DNA of 64,000 nt, from the NCBI RefSeq assembly GCF_910589235.1, contig NW_025813595.1, positions 2,046,001 through 2,110,000 of the forward strand. The letters run 5' to 3'. Positions within the stretch are counted from its first letter, which is position 1. Every line of letters starts with the position of its first letter. The position numbers were made by a program, and so were the translations under genes. Positions 1-12,975 of this stretch are shown piece after piece. The stretch is from Vespa crabro. Taxonomy: Eukaryota > Arthropoda > Insecta > Hymenoptera > Vespidae. The notes under the pieces are model-generated. The model saw nothing but the letters and a program-made list of their open reading frames with translations. It was not told where the DNA came from and made no database searches.

Positions 1-3000
1 TAATAATAATAACGATAATAACGATAATAGCAACAATAATAACGATAATCAAAAGAGTAATAATAATATTTATAACAATAATAATGATAAATTTGATTAT
101 CATAATAACGATAATAACAATACTAATGATAATAACGGTAATGACGATAGTAATAAGAGTCATAATAACATAATAACGATAATAATAGTAATAAAAATAT
201 TGATAATTAGAATATATCGTTAAAAACGACATAAATAATAACAATATTAACAATAATAACGATAAAAACGATAAGAAATATAATTATAATAAAATTATTA
301 ACGATAATTACTTTTATTACGATAATAACGATAATAATAATAAGAATAATAACGATAATTATGATAATAACGATAATAATAATAATAATAATAATAATTT
401 TACCATTATAAACGATTATAGCGATATTAATGATAATTACAATAATATTATTAATATTAATAAAAATAATAACGATAATATAGATAATAAAAATTATTAT
501 AATTAAGATAAAACCGAAAATAGCAATAATATCAATAGTAATAATAACGATAATAAGGATATCTTACGATAATAACGATAATAATAAACACATCAATAAC
601 GGTAATAACGATAATAATATTAATAACGATAATGTTATTGAAGATAATAACAATAATAACCATAATAAAAGTAATAATAAAATTCATAAAATCAATATTA
701 ACGATAATAATAGTATTAATTACGATAAGAAGGATAATAACAATAAAAACGATAACAAGAATAATGATAATAACGATAATAACGGTAATAGCGGTAACAT
801 TAATTACGATAATAACGATAATAACGATAATAAAGATAATAATAAGATCAATAATAGCGATAATAAGGATGACATCGATAATAATAATAACAATAATATC
901 AATTGTAACAATAATAATAATAATTGAAAAAATAATAACGTTAATAACGATAACAACGATAATTACGTTAATAATACTATCAATATTAACCATAATAACG
1001 AAACTAATAAATACGAAAATAATATTTATGATGATAATGATAATAAAGATAAAAGCAATAATAACGACAACAATAATAACGATAATAACGATAATTATTA
1101 TAATGATTATAATAAAACTAATAGTAATAATGACCATGATGACATTATTAACGATAATCATAATAGGGATAATAACAACATTGAGAATAATAACGATAAT
1201 TAAGAAAAAAATAATATATAATAATAACAACAATAACGATAAAAACGGTAATAACGTTACTAATAATAATAGTAATATTGATAATAACGATAATAACGAT
1301 AATAACAATAATAAAAAAATTATATTAATATTCTTAACGGTAATAACGATAATAACGATATAAATAATAATAGCAATAATAATAATAATAACGATATAAA
1401 CGGTAATAACAAAAATGACGATAATAATAATAATGACAACATTAATAATGACGATAATAACGATAATAATGATAATACTATTAAGGATAATAACGAAAAT
1501 AACGATAATAATAGTAATAATAGAATTGATAATTACAATATAACGTTAAAAAAGATATTAATAATAACAATATTAACAATAATGACGATAAGAACGATAA
1601 TAACTATAATTATAATAAAATTAATAACGATATTTACTATAAAGTCGACAATAACGATAATAATAACAACAATAATAACGATAATTATTGTAATATCGAT
1701 AATTACTCAAATAATAAAATCAATATTAATTTTAACAATAATAACGATAATAAAGATAATAATAATAACAATATTATCGATAATATGGATAATGACGATA
1801 TTATTATTATTAGTAATAACAATAATGACGATAATAACGATACATACGATTATAACGATGATAATAATAATAATGATGAAGATACTAAAGATATAATATT
1901 AATAATGAAAATAATAATAATTATAATAGCGATTATAACAATAAAACCATAATAACAATAAAAATTATAATGTCGAAAATAATAATAATATTAACAGTAA
2001 TATCGTATGTAGCGATAATAATAATAATCATAATAACGATAATAACGATAGTAAAGGTAATAAAATTAATAATAATATCGATAATATCGGTAATAAGAGG
2101 TAATAAATATAATAATAATAACAATACTAACTATATTAGCGATAAAAACGACAATGACGATCATAATTCTAATACTAACAATAATAACGATCATAGCGAT
2201 AATATTAATTACAATAATACCGATAATAACGATAATAGCAATAATAATATTAATATAAATAATGATAATAAAGTTATTAAGGATAATATTAATAATAAGA
2301 ATAACATGAACAACGATAATAACAATAATAACGTTAATAACAATATTATCGGTAATAATAATACACAATAATATATATAATATCGATAATAATAATAATA
2401 ATAATAACGATACTATCCATAATAACGATAGTAATCATAATAATAATAATAACAATATTAACAATGTGAACGATATAATCGTTAATACCGATATTATCGA
2501 TAATAATAATATCAATAGTAAAGATAAAAATAGTAATATTAATAATAATAATAACAATAATAACGATAATAACGATTATATAGATGGTAATAAAAATAAT
2601 AATAACAATAATAAAAGTAATAACAGTAAAAACGGTAATAACGATAATCATGATGGCAATAATAAAGTTAGTAACGATAATTATTATAATGCCATTAATA
2701 ATAATAATAAAATAACAATTATTACGGTAATAAAGTTAATAATTATTACAATAATATCGATGATAACGGTAATAACGACATTAATAACAAAAATAATAAT
2801 ACCCATAATAAATATAATAACGATGATAACAATAATAGTAATTATTAAAATAACAACAATAACGATAATAACTTTAATAATAATAAAATTAATAATAATA
2901 ATTACGATCATAAAGTTAAAAATAATTTCAAATAATATGGATGACAAAATTAATATTAATAATAATAATAACAATAACAATGATACTAAAAATAATAAAA

Positions 3001-3424
3001 ATAATAACGACAATAACGATAATAATAATAAAATTAATAACGATAATTACGATAATAACGATAATAATTATAGCAATAGTAACGATAATAACGATAATAA
3101 TGGTAATAATAATAATTACAATACTAACAATATTAACGATTATAATAATATCGATAATGACGATAATAATAATAATTATAATAGCGATATTAACGATAAT
3201 AACGATAATAATAGTAGCGAAAATAACAATAATAATTATGTTAATAATAACGATAATAACGATAGTAACGATTATAATAATAATTATAACGATAATATCT
3301 ATAATAACTGTATTAATAATATTTATAATATTAATAATAAAGATAATAAAGTTATTAATAGTAGTAATAAAAACACTCATAACAACAATAACGATAATAG
3401 CGATAATAATGATAATAAAGATAA
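1..3424 (+). repeat. AATAACGAT satellite, left block
   Basis: Degenerate tandem array of the 9-mer AATAACGAT and single-base variants of its triplets (AAA, AGT, GGT, ATT, TAT, GAC, AAG). The strand shown is A-rich and the complementary strand T-rich, without interruption. No gene, RNA or regulatory element is visible. Open frames here consist only of Asn/Asp, Ile/Thr, Ile/Val or Ser/Leu translations of the unit. Roughly the last 550 bp before position 3,425 match the satellite beside the second retrotransposon island (about 43,560-44,212), so the duplication that made the two islands included this flank. Confidence 0.95.
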
Positions 3425-3449
3425 TTTTTTTTTATTTTTTATTTTCTTT
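3425..3449 (-). other. A-rich 3' tail of LINE copy 1
   Basis: On the minus strand the element ends in a stretch of A runs broken by single T or G bases, finishing with nine A (T9 at 3,425-3,433 on the plus strand), directly followed by satellite. An A-rich end is usual for LINEs inserted by target-primed reverse transcription. The same tail, one base longer in its terminal run, is at 44,213. Confidence 0.8.
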
Positions 3450-3732
3450 GACGGTCTGTGAATGCCAATTTTTACGCACTTACCTAGGGTCCCTGACCGC
3501 TAGAGGAACCCTTTACCATTTGGGTCCCCCGTTATTGTCCCTGGAGTGTCGGGCTCATCGTTGGAATAGACACTACCGACTAAACGCATTTCCATCCTAG
3601 TGGCATAGTGAAACCATCCCTGCACCGCTTTGTAGCATTACTTCGGAATGACACCACTGCCTCATGTCCCTAAACTGGTCTCTCTCATTCGGTTCTAAGT
3701 GGCAGGAACCTGGAACAACGTTGGTGGCACGT
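3450..3732 (-). other. 3' UTR of LINE copy 1
   Basis: About 280 bp between the last stop in the ORF2 frame (TAG at 3,733-3,735) and the A-rich tail. No sustained open frame in the ORF2 phase. On the minus strand it contains TTTAGTCGGTAGTG, which resembles the short conserved 3' UTR motif I associate with insect R1-like elements. That comparison is from memory and is weak support. The same stretch is at 44,239-44,519. Confidence 0.65.
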
Positions 3733-3763
3733 CTATGGGCCATCCATAACCATCTTCTTGTTG

Positions 3764-3781
3764 CGTAAGATTTCTCTTACG
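3764..3781. other. Small perfect hairpin near ORF2 end
   Basis: CGTAAGA, loop TTTC, TCTTACG: a perfect 7-bp stem that extends outward by further pairs. The homologous place in copy 2 (around 44,550-44,575) carries changes that weaken one arm, which argues against selection for the stem. Confidence 0.5.
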
Positions 3782-4019
3782 TAACAGACCACCCTGTTCC
3801 ACTTCTTCTGCCCTCGCAGCATTTTCTCGACATTGTTGTCCAGCAAGATGTCCCCAAGCTCCTGCTCTAAGGCAAGTCATTCGGCGTTCCACCGGGTACA
3901 TATGAAGAACGTGTGGTTTGCATCTTCTTTGATCGAATCCTCATAGGGGCAGTTGCCGTTTGCTACTTACCCCATCTTTGCGAGGAAGGAGAGGAACAGG
4001 CCATGCCATGTTAAGAATT

Positions 4020-4045
4020 GGGTGAGGTAGAAATTTACCTCACCC
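4020..4045. other. 10-bp hairpin inside ORF2 C-terminus
   Basis: Perfect inverted repeat GGGTGAGGTA / TACCTCACCC with a 6-base loop, kept in both islands (44,807-44,832 in copy 2; only the loop differs by a base). It lies in coding phase with the residues GEVNFYLTQF, so it may be a by-product of codon use. I cannot assign a role. Confidence 0.6.
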
Positions 4046-4737
4046 GCCTTTCGGGTTATCCAGTTGTCAAGTCGACCATTGAGTCGGGCAGTCCATCTGC
4101 CCCTAGGTTCCTGCTCCCATCTGCTTTGTCAGGTCTCGATGCTGTTAGACCCGGCTTAATATGATGCCTCCTCCTTCCCCAGAACGGGCTTCTGCTGATG
4201 GACGAATTGTCTCTCCTTGGCTAGTAGGTCGATCGGGATTACCCCGATGACAATTAGCACTGCGGGCTCTGAGACCGTGCTGTAGGAGCACGCGATTCGG
4301 AGAGTACTCCTCTTGTGTACCGCGACTATGCGCTTGCGATATTTCTCTTATCGCAACGCCTCGGCCCATACTTCCGCGACGTATAGCATCACTTCATCGG
4401 CGGCACGCATCCGTATTCGCCTAATGCAAGGTCGGGGGCCGTTGACATTGGCCATGAGTGTGCCCAGAGTGGATGCTACATTTGCCGCCTTGTCGGATGC
4501 CATTATTATATGCAATCCGTAATTGAATTTGTAATCGAGCATTACATCTAGGAACCTGACGGACGGCTTATTCTGCACCATCGTGTCTCCAACGGAGAAG
4601 CTGCGCAAGGTGTTGATACGCTTCTTCGTTAGTATCACGATCTCTGTTTTCTGGGCTGAAAAGGATAGCCCGTGCTCTTCCATCCAGTTGATGACTCGGC
4701 GCATGACCTAGTTGAGCAGCAGCAGTGCCCCCTCCGT

Positions 4738-5000
4738 GTCGTTTGGGGTGAGATATACACTGATACAAGTCGTCGAGGTTTGTCTCACCCAAACGTATAC
4801 ACATCCGGATCCTTGATCGGGCACATGTATTTGTCAGCGATCTGGGATCCAAATGGCCGCGGTGAACAATTCGTATGCGTACCATCCTATTCCTGCTGTG
4901 TCCTGGTATTGTTCGCTAATTAAAACGATATCAGCTTTATCTCAGAGCGGAGCTGGTTTAGAAGGAGGTGCAAGGTCCTGCTCCTATTGAGATTACCCTG
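4738..5000 (+). pseudogene. Probable R1-type endonuclease fragment, inverted relative to the RT
   Basis: About 260 bp of ordinary-complexity DNA absent from copy 2. Read on the plus strand, opposite to the adjoining reverse transcriptase, it gives one open phase to a TAA at 4,921-4,923. It contains SHPNVYTSGSLIGHMYLSA followed by IWDPNGRG and VPSYSCCVLVLFAN. The order 'SEPYR...'-like start, small/AI-W-P block, G-rich turn, and hydrophobic strand ending in an S/A-P/N-N-like turn resembles the middle of the apurinic-endonuclease-like domain at the ORF2 N-terminus of R1-clade LINEs. A further piece in a shifted phase (EVQGPAPIEI, about 4,965-4,993) fits the region just before the GDFN motif. The match is by eye and several residues differ, so another mobile element is possible. 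The right edge fades into satellite near 5,000. Confidence 0.45.
4740..4795. repeat. Imperfect inverted repeat at the island 1 breakpoint
   Basis: CGTTTGGGGTGAGA (4,740-4,753) and TCTCACCCAAACG (4,783-4,795) pair with a single bulged base around a 29-base loop. It begins three bases from the point where homology with copy 2 stops (4,737), so it may have helped, or been made by, the rearrangement. Confidence 0.6.
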
Positions 5001-7224
5001 ATTATAATGATAATAACAATAATATTAAAATCAATAATAACGATAATGGCGATAATAATATATATAACAATTATAATGATAATGACGAAAATAACGATAA
5101 TAATAATAACGATAATAGCGATAATAGAAATAATAATAAAAATGATAAAAACGATAATAACAATGGTAACGTTAATAATAATAGAATTAATACAGATAAT
5201 TACTATAATAACGATAATAATAATAGGCATAATAAAGATATTAACGATAATAATAATAATAATAAAAACAAAATAATGATAATAACGATAATAACGATAA
5301 TAACGATAATGACGGTAATAATAATAATAATAATAACGATTAAGAAGCTAATATCGATAAAAATAATAATAATCATAACTATATTAACTATAATAATAAT
5401 AACACAAATAGCAATAACATTGATAAAAACTATAAAAACGGTAATAATAAAAATAATAATAATAAAAACAATAATAACGATGTTAACGGTAAGACAATAA
5501 TAACGACAATAATGACAATAATTACGTTTATAAATATAATAACGATAATAATGATATTAATAATAACGATAATCACGATAATAAAGTTAATAATAATAAT
5601 AACAATATCGATAATAACGATAATAATGGTAATATAGATAATAATAATAACAATAAAAAAGAAAATATAGATTTTAATAATAATAATAATAGCGATATTA
5701 ACGATAACAACGATAATAATAATAGTAATAATAACGATAATTACGATAATGTTGGTAATAATAATAATAATAATATCGATAATAACGATAATAACGGTAA
5801 TAAATACAATAATAATAAAAATAATAAAGAAAATAACGATAATATCGATAATAATAATAATAATAATAACTAAAATTATAACGACAATAAAAATAACGAT
5901 AATAACGATAATATCGATAATGAGATAATAATATTATCAATTATAACGATAATAATAATAACAACAGTAACGCTAATTACGATAATAATTATCAAAACAT
6001 AGTTAATAATATTTATAATAACAATACTAACGATAATAAAAATAATAGTATTAACAATAATGTCGATAATGACGATAATAACGATAATAACGATCATTAC
6101 GGTAAAAATATTATTAATAATAACAATAATAATAATAATAACGATATTAAGGATAATAACGATACCGTCAATAATAATAATAAAAATAATAACGATAATA
6201 GCGATAATAACAGTAATAGTAACAATAATAATAACGATGCTAACGATAATAACACCAATAATAATGATAATAATAATAATAATAAATATAACTATGGTAA
6301 CGATATTACCGATAAATACGATTATATAATAACGATGATAACGAAAATATTAATAATAATTATGACGATAATAACGATATTCACCATAATAATAATAATA
6401 ATAATAGAGATAATAACGATATCAACGATAATAATTGTAGTAATAAAAACAATAATAAGTATACTAACATTAATAACGATACTAACGATAATAATAATAT
6501 CGATAGTAAGGAAAATACCGATAATAGTAATAAGAATAACAACTGTAATAACGTTGAATTCGATAATAATAGTAATAATAACAACAAAAATATCATTAAT
6601 AAAGAAGAATTAATAAAGACAATAACGGTAATTATCATAACATTTATAACGATGAAAACCAAAATAAGGATAATAGCGTTAATAACGGCAATTATAATAA
6701 TAATAATAACGATGTTAACGATAATAACGATAATAATGTTAATAACGTTAATTATTATATTAATAGTAAATATAATTACGACAGTATTAATAATAATAAT
6801 AACGGTAATAACGATATAAACGATAATAATAATAATAATAAATATAATAACGATATTAATCGTAATAACGATAATAGTTATAATAACTATAAAAAAAAAA
6901 TAATTATAACAATAATAAAAATAATTACAATAATAATGACAATAATAATATCAATAATAACGATATAAAGATAATAATAAAGATAATAACGATATTAACG
7001 GACATAAAGATAATAATAATAATAACGATAATAATGATAACGATAATAACGATAATTTCGGTAATAACATTTAAAATATTAACGATAAAATCGATAATAA
7101 TAATAATATTAATAATAACAATAATTACGATAAGAACGATAAAATCGGTAATAACGATAATAATAGCTATAATAATAAAAATAACAACGATATTAAAGAT
7201 AGTAACGATAATAATAATAACAAT

Positions 7225-7330
7225 AATACGATAATAACGACAATTATTTTAATAGTAGTAATAATAACTATATTAACAATGTTTGCAATAATAATGATAA
7301 CAACGATAATAATAGTACTAACAATTAAAT
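7225..7330 (+). repeat. CAATGTTTGCAA module, partial copy
   Basis: Satellite variant marked by CAATGTTTGCAA at 7,277-7,288, preceded by TTATTTTAATAG and followed by a GATAATAATAGT-type stretch. It shares these departures from the 9-mer with copies near 16.1, 30.9, 31.2, 48.0 and 55.6 kb. The upstream TACGGATTAT half of the module is not seen here. Confidence 0.7.
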
Positions 7331-9059
7331 TAATAACAATTATAACGATAATAAAGATAATAAGAATGATAATAATAGCAGTAATAACGATAGCAGTAAT
7401 AATAATATCGATAGTAACAATAATGACGATAATAACGAAAATAACAATAATAATGATAATAATTGTGTTAGCGATAATATCGGTAATAATAATAACAATA
7501 TTAACGATAATATCTATAATAATAATCACAATAATAACGATAATATCTATAAAAATAATAATAATAATAATAATAACAGTAATAACGATAATACCGATAA
7601 TAACAATGATAATTATAATAGCGATAATAAGGATAATAACCATAATAATAGTAACAATAATAAAAATAACAACGATATTAACGATAATAATGACAGTAAT
7701 AATATCAATAATAACGATAAAAGCGATAACAATTATAAATCAATAATAACGATAATAACAGTTATAATCCTAATAACGATAATAATATTTATATGAATTA
7801 CAATAATACTAATAATACCGAAAGAAACGATAATAATAGTAGTAATATTAACAAAATTAACACTAATAACGCTAATAACGATAATAAAATAATAATAGTA
7901 GTAATAATAATAATAATAACGATAATAGCGATAATAAGGTTATTAACGATAATAACGATAAATATAATAACAATATTACAAAAAAAAAATGTTATAAATG
8001 ATAACAATAACGATAGTAACGATACTATCGATAATAATAATAATAACATTAATAACGATAATAACTATAATAAGGATATTAGCTACAATAAAATTTATAA
8101 CTATGTTTACGTCAATAACGATAATAATATTAGCAATAATAGCGATTATAACGATAATAAGGTTAATAATAATAATAATAATAATAAATCTAATTACAAT
8201 AATAATAGTAGTAATAACATTAATATCTTTTATAACGAAAATAACGATAATAAAGATATCACTAATAACGATAATAACGACAATAATCATAATAATGATG
8301 ATAACAATAATAACAATTATAACGATAAGAATGATAATAATATATACGATAAAGTCGATAATATCGATATTAATATTAACAATATTAACGATGATATCGA
8401 TATTAATGAAAAATAATAATAATAATAATGACGATAATAACTGTTTATAACGGTAATAATAGTAATAACAATATCGACAATAACGATAATAACGATAATT
8501 ACAATAATAACGATTATAATAATAACGATAATAACGATAAAAATAATAATAATAATAACGATAATAACGATTATACGATTTATAACAATAACGATTATAA
8601 CGATAATAGTAATGATAATAAGAACGCTAATGAAGATAAAAAGATAAAAATGATAAAAACTATAATAACGATAATAACTATTCCAATAATAATAATAATA
8701 AGAATAATAACGATTATAACAATAAAAATAAAAAGAATAATAACCACAATAATGATAATAACGATAATAATAATAGCAATAATAACGATTTTAACGTTAA
8801 TAACCATAGTAATAATAACATTAATAACGGTAATAATTTTATCAACGATAATAAAAACAGTAATAATTATAACAATAATAATAATAATAATAATAACGAT
8901 AATATCGATAATATCGATAATAATATTAACAATATACGATAATATCGATATTAATAATTTTAATAATAACTATAATAACGATCATAACAATAATAGCGAT
9001 TATAATAATAACGATAATAACGATAATAATAATAATAATATTATCGTTAGTAAGAATAA

Positions 9060-10200
9060 TAATGTTAACGAAGTTTATAATAGTAATAATAATAACGATT
9101 ATAACGATAATAACGATAAAAATGATAATAACGATAATAACAATAATAGAAGAAACAATAATAACGATATTAACGAAAATATTAATAAAAATTGTAACGT
9201 TAACAACGATAATAAAAATAATAATAAAAATAGTAATAACGAATGTAAATATAATAACGATAACAATAATAACATTAATAGCGATAATTTCGATTATAAT
9301 AATACCGATAATATCGATTATAACATTAATATTAATAGATATAATAACAATAATAACGATATTAAAGATAACGATAATATTATTAACGATAATAATGACA
9401 ATATTAATATTATTAATAACGATAATAAAGATAATAAAGATAATAATAATAATATTAATAGAGAAAATAACGATATTAACGATAATACCGATAATAACGA
9501 TAATCATACTAAAGATAATAACGATAATAATAATGATAATAATAACGCTAATAAAGTTAATATCTACAATAAAAATATTAATAATAATATTAATAATAAC
9601 GATAATAACGATAATATAGGTATTAATGATAGTAATTATAACAATAATAGCAATAATAAAGATAATAATGATAGTAATATATACGATTATAACGACAATG
9701 GTAATAATAATAATAACGATCTTAAAAATAATATCGATAATAATAATAATAACAATTATAATAAAAATAAAAACAATCATTTGTATAATAACGATAATAA
9801 TAGTGGTAATGTTAAGAATAATAACAACAATAACGATAATAATGATGATGACGATAACAATATTATTGATAATAACGTCAATAGTAATATTAATAATAAT
9901 ATCGATAATATCGATATTAATGATAATAATAATAATAATAATAATAATAATTATAATAACGATAGTAACGATAATAACGATAATACGATAATAACTATAA
10001 TAACGATAATTTCGATAGTAAGGAATATAGTAATAACAATAATAACGATATTAGTAGTAATATTAATAAAGATAATATCGATATTTATGATAATAATTAT
10101 ATTAATAATAAAGATATTAACGATAATAGCAATAATAACGATAATAATAATAAAAATATTAATGATAATATCGAAAATTTTGAAAATAGTAATAGCAATA
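9060..10200 (+). repeat. Long satellite duplication, pairs with 24.3-25.8 kb
   Basis: Shares bar-code departures with the later block. ATTGTAACGTTAACAACG is at 9,191 and 25,429 (offset about 16.24 kb), and AATAACGTCAATAG is at 9,871 and 25,656 (offset about 15.79 kb). The change in offset means hundreds of bases were gained or lost between the copies. Direct orientation. Confidence 0.65.
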
Positions 10201-12499
10201 ATAACGATATATCGATAATATAGATAATAATAATAACGATAATAACTATAAGAATAATAATAAAATATCGATAGTAACAATAATAACGACAATTAAGATA
10301 ACGATAATAATAATAATGATAATGACGTTGATAATAATAACGGTCATAACGGTAATAACGATAATAAAAATAATAATAATAATAGCAATAATAACGATAT
10401 TAACGAAAATTGTCATGACATTAGTAACAAAACAACGATATTAACATTAATAATAATAATAATAATAACGAAAAGAAGTATAATAACAGTGATAACTATA
10501 ATATTAATAACAATAATAACGATAATAACGATAATAACGTCAAAAATAATACTAATAATAACGATAATAAAGATATCAATGGCATTAACGATAATAACTT
10601 TTATAAAAATTATTTTATTATGATAAGAACGATATTAACGGTACCATCAATAATAGCGATAATAATAATAACGATAATAACTATAATAATGACTATGTTG
10701 ATAAGAAAGATATTAACACTAATAATAATAAAAATTATAACGACAATAACGATAATAATGATAATAATAAAATCAACAATGACGATAATAAAGTTAACAA
10801 TGATAATATCGATAATAACGATAATAACAATAATAGTAATAGTAATAATTAAGATAATAACGATATTTACGATAATAAGGATAATAACAATAAAAATAAT
10901 AACGATAATAATGTTAATAATATACACAATAAAGACGATAATATCGATAATAATATTAACAAATTTGACGATAATATAGATAATAATATTAACAATATTA
11001 ACGATAATATCGATAATAATAATAATGACAATAATAATAATAAGGATGATATAGATAACAGAGATTATAATAATAACGATTAAATAGATAACAACGGCAA
11101 TAATGATAATAGCAAAAATAACGATAACAACTGTGATAAAAATAACAATATTAACGATATTAAAGAAAATAGTAATAACAATAATAACGATAACAACGAT
11201 AATAATATTAATAATAATAATAATAAAAACGAAAATAAGTATAATAACGGTGACATCGATAATAATAATAAAATTATAATGATAATAACGATAATAACGA
11301 TAATAACGATGATAATAATAGTAATAATAAAGATAATAACAATGTAAATTTTTCTAACGATAATAATAATAACAATAATAACGATAATAACGAATATGAT
11401 TTTAAGAATGATAATAATATTAACAATAATAAAAACAATAATGACAATCACAATAATAAAGATAATAATAGATGTAATAATAATAATATTAAGAATAATA
11501 AAGATAATATCGATAATAACAATAATAATAGTAGTAATAAAAATGTAATACGATAATAACGATAAAAGAGTTTTTAACGATAATAATAATGGTGATAATT
11601 ACGATAATATCGATGATAATAATAACTATAATAACGATAATAACGATTATAAAGATAATAATAATTATAGTAATTATAACGATATTATAGATACTAACGA
11701 CAAAATAATAATAATAATTATAACGATAATAGCAGTAGTAACGAATAAAAATAATAGAAAAATAACAATAATATCAACAATAACGATAACAAAGATAATA
11801 ACGATAATATCGATATTAATAAGTAAGATAACTTCGGTATCAACGATAATAATAATAACAATATTAACGATAATATCGACAATAATAACAACAATATCGA
11901 CAATAATAACGATAATAATAATAACAATAATAACAATAATACCGATACTAACGATAATATCGTCAATAATTATAACGATAATGATAATAGCGAAAACATA
12001 ATAGCGATTAAAACAATAACGATATTAACGTTAATATTGACAATATTAAAGATAATAATGATAATAATTATAATACGATAATAATTAACATAATAATAAT
12101 AGTAATAACGATAATAACGATAAAAAAATTAAAATAATAACGATAATATAGATTATAATAATGATATTAATAAAGTTAATAACGATAATTACGATAATAA
12201 AGGTAATAATAATAAAATTAATAACGCTAATAACGATAATAAAGATAATATTATTATTAATAATACCGATAATATCGATTATAATGGAAATAATAATAAC
12301 AAAAATATCGATAATAACGATAATAACGGTAATAAAAATAATAATAATAGTAATAATAATAGTAATAATAATAATGATAATTACGATAATAATGATAATA
12401 ATTATAGTCATAATAACATTATTACAATAATAACGATAAAAACAATAATAACGATATCCACAATAACGATAATAAATACAATATTAATAACAATAATAA

Positions 12500-12929
12500 T
12501 ATTGATAATATCTATAATAACGATAATATACATAATGACGACAATAATGATAATAGTAATTACGATAGTAAGGATAAATAAAAAAATAACAATAAAATCA
12601 ACAATAACGATAAAAAAGATAATAACGATAATATCGGTATCAACGATAATAATAATAACAATATTAACGATAATATCGACAATAATAACAACAATATCGA
12701 CAATAATAACAACAATATCGATAATAATAACGATAATAATAATAATAATAATAACAGTAATAACTATTTTAACGATAATAACAATTATAGTAAAAATAAT
12801 AATAACGATAATTACGATAATAATAATAATAATAATAAAAATATTAAAAATTATAATCACCAGAATAATAACAATAATATCGGTTATGATAAGAATAATA
12901 TTAATAATAATAACAATAATAATGATAAA

Positions 12930-12975
<46 letters not shown>

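Larger units (their letters stand above)
3425..4737 (-). mobile_element. R1-clade LINE, copy 1, dead 3' half
   Basis: First of two related islands of ordinary base composition. On the minus strand it runs from the end of the reverse-transcriptase palm/thumb through the ORF2 C-terminus and 3' UTR to an A-rich tail. It lines up with 44,213-45,524 almost without gaps (1,313 versus 1,312 bp) and by eye differs at only a few percent of positions. Homology stops abruptly at about 4,737, where copy 2 continues into the upstream palm and this copy joins an unrelated, oppositely oriented piece. Assignment to the R1 clade rests on the conserved reverse-transcriptase blocks and the C-terminal Cys/His motif; no database search was possible. 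Target-site duplications cannot be read because both flanks are satellite. Confidence 0.9.
3733..4737 (-). pseudogene. ORF2 fragment: RT C-terminus and Cys/His domain, broken
   Basis: A single reading phase is followed on the minus strand from 4,737 to 3,733. It holds the end of the palm, then INWMEEHGLSFSAQKTEIV and LTKKR (motif D region), VRFLDVMLD (motif E) and a thumb/connection block ending AEVWAEALR. A long C-terminal part follows, with ERQFVHQ, YLTQFLTWHG and a Cys/His motif (NCPY...NHTFFIC, about 3,895-3,960). The normal second Cys of the CCHC knuckle appears to be Glu. In-frame stops: TAG 4,708-4,710, TAA 4,348-4,350, TAA 4,156-4,158, TGA 4,129-4,131, TAA 3,967-3,969 and TGA 3,877-3,879. 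TAG 3,733-3,735 may be the original terminator. The first two and the TGA at 3,877 recur in copy 2; the others are private. The frame is otherwise continuous, so decay here was by point mutation. No product is expected. Confidence 0.85.

Noticed and set aside
4020..4045. Hairpins at 3,764-3,781 and 4,020-4,045 as functional RNA structures
   Set aside because: Both lie within former coding sequence. One is disrupted in copy 2, and conservation of the other is no more than expected between recent duplicates.
4313..4522. Short plus-strand frames inside the islands (4,313-4,522; 45,100-45,309; 45,871-46,134) and minus frames 3,695-3,901, 4,145-4,369 and 4,568-4,885
   Set aside because: They lie antisense or out of phase to the reverse-transcriptase frame, which carries the recognisable motifs; they are shadows of ORF2.
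3425..5000. Twin-primed independent LINE insertion at island 1
   Set aside because: The layout fits, but shared nonsense codons and shared satellite flank with island 2 show common descent of the 3' part, so the inverted fragment is better explained by a later rearrangement. Kept only as an alternative.
8428..10218. 596-codon Asn/Asp-rich open frame on plus (also 20,324-21,751, 41,495-42,868 and 2,466-3,461)
   Set aside because: These are direct translations of the 9-mer (N-N-D with stretches of I-T-I after indels). They have no complex domain, their start codons are chance ATGs, and the lengths are expected from the stop-poor unit. Resemblance to Asn-rich proteins of Dictyostelium or Plasmodium is compositional only.
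10409..10440. Irregular words (near 10,410, 10,640 and 62,810-62,860) as possible unique inserts
   Set aside because: Each is only 10-20 bp and can be reached from the 9-mer by a few changes; none extends into ordinary-complexity DNA.
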